64,000 nt of DNA from an uncultured Bacteroidia bacterium (GTDB taxonomy: Bacteria; Bacteroidota; Bacteroidia; Bacteroidales; UBA932): positions 27,045 to 91,044 of the forward strand of contig CACZMF010000010.1 in assembly GCA_902782225.1 (NCBI GenBank), in the 5' to 3' direction. Below the pieces are notes generated by a model that did not search any database, was not told the origin of the DNA, and saw only the letters and a program-made list of their open reading frames with translations. This document shows, in pieces, positions 17,596-26,518 of this stretch (within the stretch, counting starts at the first letter, position 1; each line of letters opens with the position of its first letter). Made by a program: the position numbers and the translations under genes.

Positions 17596-18276
17596 TTATT
17601 TGACTTTTCCGAAACGTCTGTCCCGGGAAGCGTATTCCAGAAGCGCATTCCTGTACTCCTCCTTTCTAAAATCAGGCCAAAGTGTGTCGGTGAACACAAA
17701 TTCGGTATATGCGAGCTGCCAGAGCATGAAATTGCTGATACGTTTTTCGCCGGAAGTGCGGATCAGGAGGTCCGGATCCGGGATTCCGGCCGTGACCAGA
17801 TAATCTTCGATATCGCTGCCTCCGTCCTCGGCCATGCGGCGGGCGGCCTGGCGTATATCCCATTTGCCGCTGTAGCTCAGGAACACGATGGCGGTCATGC
17901 GGGTGCCTTCCGCCGTGGCGGCCTCCAGGCCGTCGATGGCGTCGTTGAGCTTCTTAGAGAGGCGGGAGCGGTTGCCGAGCAGACGGAACCGGATGCCGTT
18001 GTCCAGGAAGGTCCGGAGTTCCCTGTGGATGGTGTCCATCATCAGCTCCATCAGGCCGTTGACCTCGGCCTCCGGACGGTTCCAGTTCTCTTCCGAGAAC
18101 GCGAAGAACGAAATGTATTTCACCCCGAACTCGACGCTCGCCTCCATCACGGCACGCACGCTTTCGACCCCTTCGAAATGGCCGAAGATGCGGTCTTTCC
18201 CGCGCTGGCGGGCCCAGCGGCCATTGCCGTCCATGATGAAGGCGACGTGGGTGGGAACTTTTTCGAGACTATTCAT
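17596..18276 (-). CDS. uppS: Undecaprenyl diphosphate synthase (cis-prenyltransferase)
   Basis: 226 residues from the ATG at 18276. The motif FIMDGNGRWA holds the catalytic Asp16; GHFEGVESV and FFAFSEENWNRP are conserved substrate-binding segments; the C-terminal region has DLLIRTSGEKRISNFMLWQ. Makes the C55 lipid carrier for peptidoglycan and surface polysaccharides. Starts 2 bases after nadK ends. The longer frame to 18312 overlaps nadK and has no family support. Confidence 0.96.
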   Translation of the reverse strand: MNSLEKVPTHVAFIMDGNGRWARQRGKDRIFGHFEGVESVRAVMEASVEFGVKYISFFAFSEENWNRPEAEVNGLMELMMDTIHRELRTFLDNGIRFRLLGNRSRLSKKLNDAIDGLEAATAEGTRMTAIVFLSYSGKWDIRQAARRMAEDGGSDIEDYLVTAGIPDPDLLIRTSGEKRISNFMLWQLAYTEFVFTDTLWPDFRKEEYRNALLEYASRDRRFGKVK

Positions 18277-18278
18277 AT

Positions 18279-19091
18279 TCAATCTTTTACGTTGCGGACA
18301 TCCCCTCCCCACATAAGGCGGGAGCGGAGTGCCTCGATGAAACTTGAGCCTCCCAGTTCGACCCTCTGCAGCACTTCGGGCACGCCCTCGATCTCGAGGC
18401 AGGCGGAAGAAGGGACGCTGTAGCCGCGGTTGTCGGCGGTCAGGGCGACCTGCGAGTCGCGGGACTGGAAGGTGATGCGTATCCGGGAAGTGTCCGGCAC
18501 CACGAGGGGACGGACGTTGAGGTTGTGCGGGGCCACGGGAGCCACGATGAGCACCCTGGAGTCGGGCATGCAGATGGGGCCGCCGGCGCTAAGGGAGTAG
18601 GCCGTCGATCCGCAGCTCGTTGCAACCAGCAGTCCGTCAGCCCAATACGTCGGCAGCGGGCGGGAATCTATCTCCACGTCCACGCCCAGCATCGCCGCTC
18701 CCTTGCGGAGCACGCATATCTCGTTCAGCGCCATCTGCGGGCCGTCTCCCCCGCAAAGGCCGGTCACCCGCACCATACCGCGCCTCCGCACGGAATAATC
18801 TTTGCATGCAAGAGCCCGGACCACGTCTTCCGGCTTGTTTTCGGACAGGAAGCCGAGACGGCCGAAATTGACGCCCAGCACGGGCAGGGACGCCTCCAGG
18901 GCAAGGGCGGCAGCCGACAGGAAGGTGCCGTCGCCGCCGAAACTCAGGAGCATGTCCGTGCCGGCCTCGATTTCCCGGGCGCTGAGCGCCGGGTACACGT
19001 CGAAACCGGCGGCGCCCAGGTCGGCGAGCAGGCCGAGCACGCGCTCGTCCAGTTCCAGACGCCTGTCCTTTAAATAATATGCTAACTTCAT
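18279..19091 (-). CDS. nadK: NAD kinase
   Basis: 270 residues from the ATG at 19091. The family motif FGGDGTFLSA is at 51-60 and the NAD-binding segment SCGSTAYSLSAGGPI near 160. Phosphorylates NAD to NADP in the cytoplasm. First gene of the run nadK-uppS-bamA-ompH-korA-korB-gdhA. A TAAATTTG box lies 10 bases upstream of the ATG; pdxJ diverges on the other strand. Confidence 0.95.
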   Translation of the reverse strand: MKLAYYLKDRRLELDERVLGLLADLGAAGFDVYPALSAREIEAGTDMLLSFGGDGTFLSAAALALEASLPVLGVNFGRLGFLSENKPEDVVRALACKDYSVRRRGMVRVTGLCGGDGPQMALNEICVLRKGAAMLGVDVEIDSRPLPTYWADGLLVATSCGSTAYSLSAGGPICMPDSRVLIVAPVAPHNLNVRPLVVPDTSRIRITFQSRDSQVALTADNRGYSVPSSACLEIEGVPEVLQRVELGGSSFIEALRSRLMWGGDVRNVKD

Positions 19092-19100
19092 ATCAGGCTT

Positions 19101-19108
19101 CAAATTTA
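19101..19108 (-). promoter_or_regulatory. -7 element for the nadK operon
   Basis: TAAATTTG on the minus strand, in the 54-base divergent region shared with pdxJ. Very close to the ATG, so the leader would be short. Confidence 0.45.
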
Positions 19109-19132
19109 GTACAATTTTTCGGATATAAATTT

Positions 19133-19140
19133 TAATTTTG
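19133..19140 (+). promoter_or_regulatory. -7 element for pdxJ
   Basis: TAATTTTG five bases before the pdxJ ATG. A promoter this close implies a leaderless or near-leaderless message, or the box is coincidental. Confidence 0.35.
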
Positions 19141-19145
19141 CAGTT

Positions 19146-19865
19146 ATGACGAGATTAAGTGTCAATATAAATAAAATAGCGACCCTGCGCAACGCGCGCG
19201 GAGGCAACATGCCCGACGTTGCGAAAGCCGCCCTGGACTGCGAGCGCTTCGGCGCCGAAGGCATCACGGTCCACCCCAGGCCCGACGAGCGCCACATCCG
19301 CTACTCCGACGTCCTGACCATACGTCCCCTCGTGAAGACCGAATTCAACATCGAGGGCAATCCAATTCCCCGTTTCCGCGAGCTCGTGCTCAAGGTGCGT
19401 CCCGACCAGGTGACCCTCGTGCCCGACGCGGAAGATGCAATCACGTCCAATGCCGGCTGGGACACTATTGCCCACAGGGACTACCTGACAGGGCTCTGCC
19501 GCGAATTCAAGGCCGCCGGCATAAGGGTATCGATCTTCGTGGACCCGGATCCGCAGATGGTCCGGGGTGCCGCAGCCTGCGGGGCCGACCGCGTGGAGCT
19601 CTACACCGCCGCCTACGCAGAGCAGTACCCGTCCGGCCCCGAAAAGGCCATAGCCCCCTATCTGGAGGCCGCGAAAGCCGCAAGGGAATGCGGCCTCGGG
19701 CTCAATGCCGGCCACGACCTCAACCTGGAGAACCTCGCCTTCTTTATCAGCACGATACCCTGGACCGACGAAGTGTCGATAGGCCACGCCATCATCTGCG
19801 ACGCACTTTACATGGGTCTCGAGCGCACAATCGACGCATATCTTAAAGAGATTCGGAAAAAATAG
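19146..19865 (+). CDS. pdxJ: Pyridoxine 5'-phosphate synthase
   Basis: 239 residues, the usual PdxJ length. Starts [20 protein letters not shown] and has the conserved [27 protein letters not shown] and [15 protein letters not shown] segments of the TIM barrel. Condenses 1-deoxyxylulose 5-phosphate with 3-amino-2-oxopropyl phosphate in vitamin B6 synthesis. Divergent from nadK. A promoter box for the next gene overlaps its 3' end. Confidence 0.96.
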   Translation: MTRLSVNINKIATLRNARGGNMPDVAKAALDCERFGAEGITVHPRPDERHIRYSDVLTIRPLVKTEFNIEGNPIPRFRELVLKVRPDQVTLVPDAEDAITSNAGWDTIAHRDYLTGLCREFKAAGIRVSIFVDPDPQMVRGAAACGADRVELYTAAYAEQYPSGPEKAIAPYLEAAKAARECGLGLNAGHDLNLENLAFFISTIPWTDEVSIGHAIICDALYMGLERTIDAYLKEIRKK

Positions 19866-19866
19866 T

Positions 19867-19874
19867 TACATTTG
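19867..19874 (+). promoter_or_regulatory. -7 element for the OmpH-like lipoprotein
   Basis: TACATTTG directly after the pdxJ stop and 33 bases before the ATG at 19908. Confidence 0.45.
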
Positions 19875-19907
19875 CATTCTGCAAAACAAGAAACCAAAAT
19901 ACAAGAA

Positions 19908-20525
19908 ATGAAAAAGATTACCCTCGGCATCATTGCCACACTCGGGGCCGCCGCCCTTCTCTCGATGACTGTTTCCAGCTGCAACTCCACCTCCGCTCCG
20001 GCCGCCAAGTCCGGTTCCGACTCCACCGCCGTTGCAGGCTCGATAGTGTTCTTCAACCTCGACAGGGTCCTCGACGAGTACGACATGGCCAACGACCTCC
20101 GCAGCGTGGCCGAGACCAAGATCAACAGCATCAACCAGGAAGTCAACCGCAGGGGCTCCAAGCTGGAGAAGGACATCAAGACCTTCCAGGACAAGATCAA
20201 CAAGGGCCTCATGACCCAGTCCGTCGCTGAAATCCAGGGCAAGAAGCTCCAGGACCAGCAGAACAGCTTTCAGCAGTATGCCGCCCAGAAGCAGCAGGAA
20301 ATCGCTGAGGAGCAGCAGGTCATGATGAACCAGATCGCAGATGCCATCAAGACCTTCATCGACCAGTACAACGCCGAAAAGGGCTACGCGATGATCCTCA
20401 CCACCCAGGGTGAAATCATGCCCGCCCCCGTCGTGGCCGGAGATCCCGCGCTGGACATCACCGACGACATTCTCGAAGGCCTCAACGCCGCCTACGTGAA
20501 GAGCAAGACCGAGAATAAAGAATAA
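19908..20525 (+). CDS. OmpH-family lipoprotein
   Basis: 205 residues from the ATG at 19908 (MKKITLG). Lipoprotein signal ends at SSC-NSTS, then a Ser/Thr/Ala linker and an OmpH fold: IVFFNLDRVLDEYDMAN, a coiled coil (about 70-150, Gln/Lys-rich), and the closing strand YAMILTTQGEIMPAP. Unlike the soluble OmpH at 14397 it should be tethered to a membrane. It may be a chaperone for barrel or surface proteins or a structural envelope protein; the family alone does not decide. Confidence 0.85.
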   Translation: MKKITLGIIATLGAAALLSMTVSSCNSTSAPAAKSGSDSTAVAGSIVFFNLDRVLDEYDMANDLRSVAETKINSINQEVNRRGSKLEKDIKTFQDKINKGLMTQSVAEIQGKKLQDQQNSFQQYAAQKQQEIAEEQQVMMNQIADAIKTFIDQYNAEKGYAMILTTQGEIMPAPVVAGDPALDITDDILEGLNAAYVKSKTENKE

Positions 20526-20531
20526 TTCCCT

Positions 20532-21653
20532 TTGAAGGTTGCCGTACTTTCCTGCTTCTACCCTTTCAGGGGAGGTGTAGCCCAGTTCAACGCGAGCCTG
20601 CTTGGCGAACTGGGCCGGGAGCACACGGTCAAGGCCTTCAATTTCACCACCCAATACCCCGACATTCTCTTCCCCGGCAAGACCCAGTACGTCTCCGCCG
20701 GGGATGATGCCATGCGGGTGGAATCCGAAGCCGTGCTGAGCACCGTGAACCCATTCACCTGGTGCAGGACGGCAAAAGCCATAAGGGAATGGGGGGCAGA
20801 GTTGCTGATCCTGCGCTACTGGATGTCGTGGTTCGCTCCCTCGCTGGGGTGGGTGGCCCGCCATGTGGGCCCCGGCTGCAAGGTGGTGGCCATCACGGAT
20901 AACATCATCCCCCACGAGCCCCATTTCTTCGACAAGCCCCTGACACGGTGGTTCCTCCGCGGCGTGGACGGCTGCGTGGCTATGAGCGGCGAAGTGGCCG
21001 CAGACCTTCTCCGCCTCAAGCCGGAGGCCCGCCACATCGTGCTGCCCCACCCCATCTACACCCACTTCGGCGACATGGTGCCCCGTGAAGAGGCCGAACG
21101 TAAACTCGGCCTGGAGAGCGGCCGCAGGAACCTCCTGTTCTTCGGGCTCATCCGCAAATACAAGGGTCTGGACATCCTCATCGACGCGTTCTCGGGGCTG
21201 CCGGATGACTACCAGCTCATCGTTGCCGGCGAGCCCTACGGCGACTTCGGCGAATACGCCGCCGCCATTGAAAAAAGCCCCGCGAAAAGCCGCATCAGAC
21301 TCTTCACGCGCTACATTCCGGATTCGGAAGTGAAGTGGTTCTTCTCGGCCGCCGACGCCGCCGTACTCCCCTACCGCAGCGCCACCCAGAGCGGCGTAGG
21401 AGCCCTCGCCTGCCATTTCGAAGTGCCCATGATAGTCACGGACACGGGCGCCCTGCGCAGCACCGTGGAAGGCCGAGGCACAGGGATGGTCGTGGACAGG
21501 GCGGATGCCGCCGCCGTGCGCGAGGGGATACTCCGCTTCTTCGGCACCCCGGGGCTGAAGGATGAATGCATAAGCCACATCAGGGACGAAAAAGTGCGCC
21601 TGTCGTGGTCCGGTTTCTGCAAGGAATTGATAAGATTTACGGAATCATTATGA
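20532..21653 (+). CDS. Glycosyltransferase, GT4-like
   Basis: 373 residues starting at a TTG 6 bases after the previous stop (MKVAVLSCFYPFRGGVAQFNA). Two Rossmann-like halves: N-terminal acceptor part with GGVAQ, C-terminal donor part with LLFFGLIRKYKGLDILIDAF and a GT4-like nucleotide-sugar segment (TQSGVGALACHFEVPMIVTD). The classical E-x7-E is changed (Gln-Ser-Gly-Val in place of the first Glu region), which may affect donor choice. Acceptor unknown; not inside a polysaccharide cluster. The stop overlaps the next ATG. Confidence 0.85.
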   Translation: MKVAVLSCFYPFRGGVAQFNASLLGELGREHTVKAFNFTTQYPDILFPGKTQYVSAGDDAMRVESEAVLSTVNPFTWCRTAKAIREWGAELLILRYWMSWFAPSLGWVARHVGPGCKVVAITDNIIPHEPHFFDKPLTRWFLRGVDGCVAMSGEVAADLLRLKPEARHIVLPHPIYTHFGDMVPREEAERKLGLESGRRNLLFFGLIRKYKGLDILIDAFSGLPDDYQLIVAGEPYGDFGEYAAAIEKSPAKSRIRLFTRYIPDSEVKWFFSAADAAVLPYRSATQSGVGALACHFEVPMIVTDTGALRSTVEGRGTGMVVDRADAAAVREGILRFFGTPGLKDECISHIRDEKVRLSWSGFCKELIRFTESL

Positions 21654-22816
21654 AACGATATCTATTTGCCACGCTGCTGCTCGCGATGCTGTTGCCGCTC
21701 GGCGCTTCCGCCCAGTGGTATCTGTTTCCCGGCAGCCGCCATGCCAAGGACAGCACCAGGGTGGAGAAGCGCGACCCCTTCAAACCCATCGGGATAGAGG
21801 AAGAAAAGACAGAGCCCGACTTCGAGGAGTTCGCCGTCACAAAGGTGTCCCTGATACTGCCCCTGCGCAGCACCGGCACCCCCAACAGCAACTTCCTGGA
21901 CTTCTACAGCGGAGTGCTCCTGGCCGCCGACAACCTTTCCACCGCCGGACGGCACTATGAGATTTCCGTGTTCGACTCCACCGTGGGTCTTCCCGACGCC
22001 GGCGAGCTCGAGCAGAGCGACATCATCATAGGCCCCGTGAGCTACGACGACGTGGAGAGGATACTCCCCCGGGCGCACGGCAAGTACATAGTGTCACCGC
22101 TCGACCCCAAGGTTGCAAGCCTCACGGACCGCCACAACATCATCCAGGCCCCCTCGGGATGGGAAGCCCAGGTCGATGAACTGGTGCGCTGGATAGGCGA
22201 CGACCTTCGCGGCGGCGACGCCGTGGTGCTCCTGCAGAGCGCAGATGAAAGGGGCGGAGCGATCACCGTCCGCATTGCCCAGAGGCTCTCGGAGGCAGGC
22301 ATCCCCTATGAAATCACCTCCACTCCATCCTCCAAGGAAGGCACCGTGGCCGGCACCTGCCGCTTCGTGATAGCATCCGAAAACGATGAATTCTGCAGCG
22401 CCGCCATACGCGAGATTGCACTGATGAACATACGCGGGGGCCGCAACGCCGTGTACAGCACTTCCAGGCTCCGCTCGCTCAGCGACCTCGAGGTGGAGAG
22501 CCTCCACGCCGCCGCCACCCGCATCACCGCCACCTACTACGCAGATCCCAACGACCTCACGGTCAAGCGCTTCGCCGACAAATACCGCCGTCTCTTCAAG
22601 GGCGACCCCGGGCAGTGGGTCTATCAAGGCTACGACCTGATGAACTATTTCGGCACCATCCTCAACAAGGATCCCGACTACTGGTATGCCGAAATCGCCG
22701 GAGCCCCGGCAAAGGGCCTGCAGACCGATTTCAGTTTCGACGCATCCGGAAAGAACAACACCGCCGTCCGCCGCCTGCGCTACAACGCCAACAACACAAT
22801 ATCCCTCGTACGCTGA
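21650..22816 (+). CDS. Exported periplasmic-binding-protein-like protein
   Basis: 388 residues from the ATG at 21650, which overlaps the glycosyltransferase stop. Signal peptide MKRYLFATLLLAMLLPLGASA. After an acidic linker (about 25-60) the sequence follows a type I periplasmic-binding fold: VSLILPLRS..., LDFYSGVLLAADNL, DIIIGPVSYDDVERILP, YIVSPLDPKVA, and YRRLFKGDPGQWVYQGYDLMNYFG. This resembles LpoA/YraM-like and ABC substrate-binding proteins, but no LysM or transporter genes are close. Function unknown; envelope location expected. Confidence 0.65.
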   Translation: MKRYLFATLLLAMLLPLGASAQWYLFPGSRHAKDSTRVEKRDPFKPIGIEEEKTEPDFEEFAVTKVSLILPLRSTGTPNSNFLDFYSGVLLAADNLSTAGRHYEISVFDSTVGLPDAGELEQSDIIIGPVSYDDVERILPRAHGKYIVSPLDPKVASLTDRHNIIQAPSGWEAQVDELVRWIGDDLRGGDAVVLLQSADERGGAITVRIAQRLSEAGIPYEITSTPSSKEGTVAGTCRFVIASENDEFCSAAIREIALMNIRGGRNAVYSTSRLRSLSDLEVESLHAAATRITATYYADPNDLTVKRFADKYRRLFKGDPGQWVYQGYDLMNYFGTILNKDPDYWYAEIAGAPAKGLQTDFSFDASGKNNTAVRRLRYNANNTISLVR

Positions 22817-22817
22817 T

Positions 22818-23738
22818 ATGGAAAAAGCCAAATGCCTCATCATAGGCGGAGGCCCTGCGGGCTACACCGCCGCCATCTACGCCTCCCGTGCCGACATCTC
22901 CCCCGTCCTCTATGAAGGAATGGAGCCCGGCGGGCAGCTCACCACCACCACAGTCGTGGAGAACTTCCCCGGCTATCCCAACGGGGTCGATGCCAACGCC
23001 CTCATGGCCGACATGCGCAAGCAGGCCGTGCGCCTGGGCGCCGACATTCGCAGCGGTGCGGTCAGCGCCGTGGACCTTTCCAAAAGGCCGTTCAAGGTCA
23101 CTGTGGACGGCAGCGTGGAGCTTGAGGCGGAAGCCCTTATCATCGCCACGGGCGCTACGGCCCGCTACCTCGGCCTTCCGTCCGAGCAGAAGTTCCGCGG
23201 CCTTGGCGTGTCCGCCTGCGCCACCTGCGACGGATTCTTCTACCGCAAGAAAGACGTCGCCGTGGTGGGCGGAGGCGACACCGCGTGCGAGGAGGCCACC
23301 TACCTTGCCGGCCTCTGCCGCAAGGTGTACATGATAGTGCGCAGGGACGTGCTGAGGGCCAGCGTGGCGATGCAGGAAAGGGTGAAATCCACCCCCAACA
23401 TCGAGATTCTCTGGAACTGCAACACCCAGGAGGTGCTAGGCGATTCCAGCGGAGTCACCGGAGCGCGCCTCCAGCGCAAGGACGGCAGCGTGTTCGACAT
23501 CGCCGTGGACGGATTCTTCCTTGCGATCGGACACACTCCCCAGTCCGCCCTCTTTGCCCCCTGGATCAAGACCGACGAGGCCGGTTATATCATCACCGAC
23601 GGCCGCACCAGCGCCACCAACGTGGAAGGCGTGTTCGCTGCCGGCGACGTGCAGGATCCCCGTTACCGCCAGGCCATCACCGCCGCAGCTTCCGGCTGCC
23701 GTGCCGCACTGGACGCAGAAAAATTCCTCAAACAATGA
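22818..23738 (+). CDS. trxB: Thioredoxin-disulfide reductase
   Basis: 306 residues from the ATG at 22818; the longer frame to 22686 lies over the previous gene. FAD motif GGGPAGYTAAIYASRA at the start, redox-active CATC near 133-136 (SACATCDGFFYRKK), NADPH motif VVGGGDTACEEA, and C-terminal GVFAAGDVQDPRYRQAITAAASGC. Reduces thioredoxin with NADPH. Its TGA overlaps the bamD ATG. Confidence 0.96.
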   Translation: MEKAKCLIIGGGPAGYTAAIYASRADISPVLYEGMEPGGQLTTTTVVENFPGYPNGVDANALMADMRKQAVRLGADIRSGAVSAVDLSKRPFKVTVDGSVELEAEALIIATGATARYLGLPSEQKFRGLGVSACATCDGFFYRKKDVAVVGGGDTACEEATYLAGLCRKVYMIVRRDVLRASVAMQERVKSTPNIEILWNCNTQEVLGDSSGVTGARLQRKDGSVFDIAVDGFFLAIGHTPQSALFAPWIKTDEAGYIITDGRTSATNVEGVFAAGDVQDPRYRQAITAAASGCRAALDAEKFLKQ

Positions 23739-24526
23739 AACTTACGCAGAAAATAGCTTTAGCTGCCCTGGTGCTGGCCGCACTTGCTGCCTGCAAGACC
23801 CAGTATGAGCTCCTGCTGGAAAGCAACGACGCCGACGCCAAGTATGAAGCCGCATTCGACCTTTTCAGCGAGGGCAAGTACGCCAAGGCCAGCCAGCTCT
23901 TCGAATCCCTGTCCGTGATCACCAACGGCACCGCCCGCGACGACACGGTCCAGTACTACTGGGGCCTGAGCAACTACCGTGCGAAGGACTACCTGACGGC
24001 CGAGACCAACTTCGAGCGCTTCATAAGCAATTTCCCCCGCAGCCCGTTCGCCGAATCCGCCGAATTCCTCCGCCTGGACTGCATGTTCCGCGGCTGCTAC
24101 CGCTATGAACTGGACCAGACGCCCACCTACAAGGCCATCACCGCCATCAGCGAATACCTCATCCGCCATCCCGGCACCGAGTACCGCACCGTCTGCGACC
24201 ACATGCTCGACGACCTCAACGGGCGCCTGGAGCGCAAGGCCTTCGAAAGCGCCTACCTCTATTATAAGATGGAGGACTATATGGCATCCCGCGTGGCCCT
24301 TCGCAACGTCCTGAAAGACAATGCAGAGAACCGCTACCGCGAGGACATACTCTACTACATAGCGATGTCCTCACACAAATATGCCTCCCTCAGCGTGCCC
24401 GCAAAGCAGAAGGAGCGCTTCCTGGTGTTCTACGACGACTACTTCAACTACGTGGGTGAATACCCCGACACCGACAGGGCCAGGGAACTGGAAAAACTCT
24501 ACAAAAAGGCAAAAGAAAAATATTGA
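23735..24526 (+). CDS. bamD: Outer-membrane assembly lipoprotein BamD
   Basis: 263 residues; ATG overlaps the trxB stop. Lipoprotein signal ending LAAC-KTQ. The mature part is tetratricopeptide-like: KYEAAFDLFSEGKYAKASQLFESL, DDTVQYYWGLSNYRAKDYLTAETNFERFISNFPRSPFAESAEFL, then further helical repeats. BamD joins BamA in barrel insertion. The position just before rpoZ is typical for Bacteroidales. Confidence 0.92.
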   Translation: MKLTQKIALAALVLAALAACKTQYELLLESNDADAKYEAAFDLFSEGKYAKASQLFESLSVITNGTARDDTVQYYWGLSNYRAKDYLTAETNFERFISNFPRSPFAESAEFLRLDCMFRGCYRYELDQTPTYKAITAISEYLIRHPGTEYRTVCDHMLDDLNGRLERKAFESAYLYYKMEDYMASRVALRNVLKDNAENRYREDILYYIAMSSHKYASLSVPAKQKERFLVFYDDYFNYVGEYPDTDRARELEKLYKKAKEKY

Positions 24527-24559
24527 AACTCCCGCTCCCGGGACTTTCGTATTAAAGAT

Positions 24560-24883
24560 ATGGATAATAAAGTACCCAACAACACAATCACGAGGGATAT
24601 CAAGGACCTCGCCGCCCCCACGGGCAATATCTATGAGACTGCAGTGATACTCGCACAGCGTGCGAACCAGATTGCACTCGCAGAGAAGAAAGAACTCAAC
24701 AAGCGCCTCGAGGAGTTCCGCAATGAGCGCGACACCATGGAGGAAACCTTCGAGAACAAAGAGCAGATCGAAATCTCCAAGTATTTCGAGCGCCAGCCCA
24801 AGCCCTGTCTCGTGGCCATTTCCGAATTCGAGGACGGGGAACTCTCCTACCGCTTCGCAAAGTCTGACGAAAAGGCTGAATAA
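24560..24883 (+). CDS. rpoZ: RNA polymerase omega subunit, Bacteroidetes type
   Basis: 107 residues. Contains the omega/Rpb6-like core NIYETAVILAQRANQIALAEKKELNKRL and a C-terminal tail characteristic of Bacteroidetes omega (QIEISKYFERQPKPCLVAISEFEDGEL). Helps assemble beta-prime in RNA polymerase. Between bamD and recN, the usual place. Confidence 0.88.
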   Translation: MDNKVPNNTITRDIKDLAAPTGNIYETAVILAQRANQIALAEKKELNKRLEEFRNERDTMEETFENKEQIEISKYFERQPKPCLVAISEFEDGELSYRFAKSDEKAE

Positions 24884-24895
24884 AGGGGAGTCGCA

Positions 24896-26518
24896 ATGCT
24901 CCGCAGCCTCCACATACGCAACTACGTGCTCATAGACTCTCTGGACATCAAGTTCCCGGAGGGTCTTGTGATCATTACGGGGCAGACCGGTGCCGGCAAG
25001 TCCATACTTCTCGGCGCCCTCGGCCTGCTTGCCGGAGAACGCGCCTCGGCCGAGATCATAGGCCAGGGCGGCGAGAGTTGCGTGGTGGAAGGCGAATTCG
25101 AGACTCCCGAAGGGCTCAGGATAATACGCCGCGTGGTCTATAACTCGGGCCGCTCCCGCAGTTTCATCGACGACTGCCCCGTGCAGCTGGAAGAGCTGTC
25201 GGAGCTTAGCTCGCGCCTCTTCGACATCCACTCCCAGCACCGCAGCCTCCTGCTCACCGACAAGCAGTTCCAGCTCTACCTTCTGGACCGCTACGCCGGC
25301 AACGGGAAGGCGCTCGAAGAGTGCAGGGAGCACTGGAAGGCCCTCGGAGCCTGCAGGAAAGAGCTTGACGAAGCCAGGGAAGAGCTGAGGCGCAGCACCG
25401 CCGAACGCGACTACAACGAGGCCCAGTTCCGCGAACTGGAGGCGGCCGCCCTGAGGGATGGCGAACTCGAAGAGCTCGAGGAGGAGCAGCAGGCCCTTGC
25501 CAACGCCGAAGAAATCCAGGAAAGGCTCTCCCAGGCCATCGGACTTTTCAATCCGCCGGATCGCCCCGGAATGGGTGAATCCCTGCGGGAAGCCCGCCGC
25601 TCCCTGGACCACGCCGGAAAATTCATTCCCTCGATGCTGGAGCTCGGCGAACGCCTGGAATCCGCAAGGATAGAACTGGAAGACATATTCTCCGAGGTGG
25701 AATCCGCCGCAGAGCGCACCGTCTCGTCCGGGGATCGCCTGCAGGCCGTGGAGGAAAGGTTGTCGCTTATCTACCGCCTTATGCACAAGCACGGCTGCGA
25801 CAGCATCGCCGGCCTGCTGGAAATCAAAGACAGATACTCTCGGGCCGTAAACGGCACGGAAGAGCAGGAAGAGCGGTGCTCCGAACTGGAAAAGCGCTTT
25901 GAAAGCCTCTCCAAGGCCCACGCGAAAGACTGCGCCACACTGAATGCAGCGCGCCTGAAGGCCGCCCCCGGCTTTGCCGCCGAAGTGGCCGGGCACCTGC
26001 ACTTCCTGGAGCTGGAAAGAGCCGGCTTCGAAGTGGAGCTTCTCCCCGCAGCGCCGGGAGCGCAGGGCTCCGATTCAGTGTGTTTCAAATTCTCGGCGGA
26101 CGGGGGCCGCAGCACCGATGTGGCCAAGTGCGCCTCGGGCGGCGAGATTTCCCGCATCATGCTGAGTCTCAAGGCAATAATGGCTAGGTTCGAAGGCATG
26201 CCGACCCTCATCTTCGACGAAATCGACAGCGGCGTGTCCGGCAGCGTGGCAGACAAGATGGGCTCGATGATCTGCGAAATGGGGCGCACCATGCAGGTGT
26301 TCTCCATCACCCATCTCCCGCAGGTGGCCGCAAAGGGCAGCGCCCACTACCTCGTGAGCAAGCAGTTCGACCCAGCCACCGGCCGCACGACCTCCGGCAT
26401 ACGCCTTCTCGAAGGAGACGGGCGCGTGCAGGAACTGGCCCGGCTGCTGAGCGGCTCCGTGGTCACGCAGGAGGCAGTCGCCAACGCCCGTGCCCTGCTG
26501 AAGGAGGCCGCGTCATGA
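24896..26518 (+). CDS. recN: DNA repair ATPase RecN
   Basis: 540 residues. SMC-like: Walker A GQTGAGKSILLGALGLL near 30, long coiled coils (about 150-360), ABC signature ASGGEISRIMLSLKAI, Walker B TLIFDEIDSGVSG and a switch histidine in SITHLPQVAAKG. Length fits the family (about 550). Acts in double-strand break repair. The stop overlaps the next gene by ATGA, so the Fur-like regulator is translationally coupled. Confidence 0.96.
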   Translation: MLRSLHIRNYVLIDSLDIKFPEGLVIITGQTGAGKSILLGALGLLAGERASAEIIGQGGESCVVEGEFETPEGLRIIRRVVYNSGRSRSFIDDCPVQLEELSELSSRLFDIHSQHRSLLLTDKQFQLYLLDRYAGNGKALEECREHWKALGACRKELDEAREELRRSTAERDYNEAQFRELEAAALRDGELEELEEEQQALANAEEIQERLSQAIGLFNPPDRPGMGESLREARRSLDHAGKFIPSMLELGERLESARIELEDIFSEVESAAERTVSSGDRLQAVEERLSLIYRLMHKHGCDSIAGLLEIKDRYSRAVNGTEEQEERCSELEKRFESLSKAHAKDCATLNAARLKAAPGFAAEVAGHLHFLELERAGFEVELLPAAPGAQGSDSVCFKFSADGGRSTDVAKCASGGEISRIMLSLKAIMARFEGMPTLIFDEIDSGVSGSVADKMGSMICEMGRTMQVFSITHLPQVAAKGSAHYLVSKQFDPATGRTTSGIRLLEGDGRVQELARLLSGSVVTQEAVANARALLKEAAS

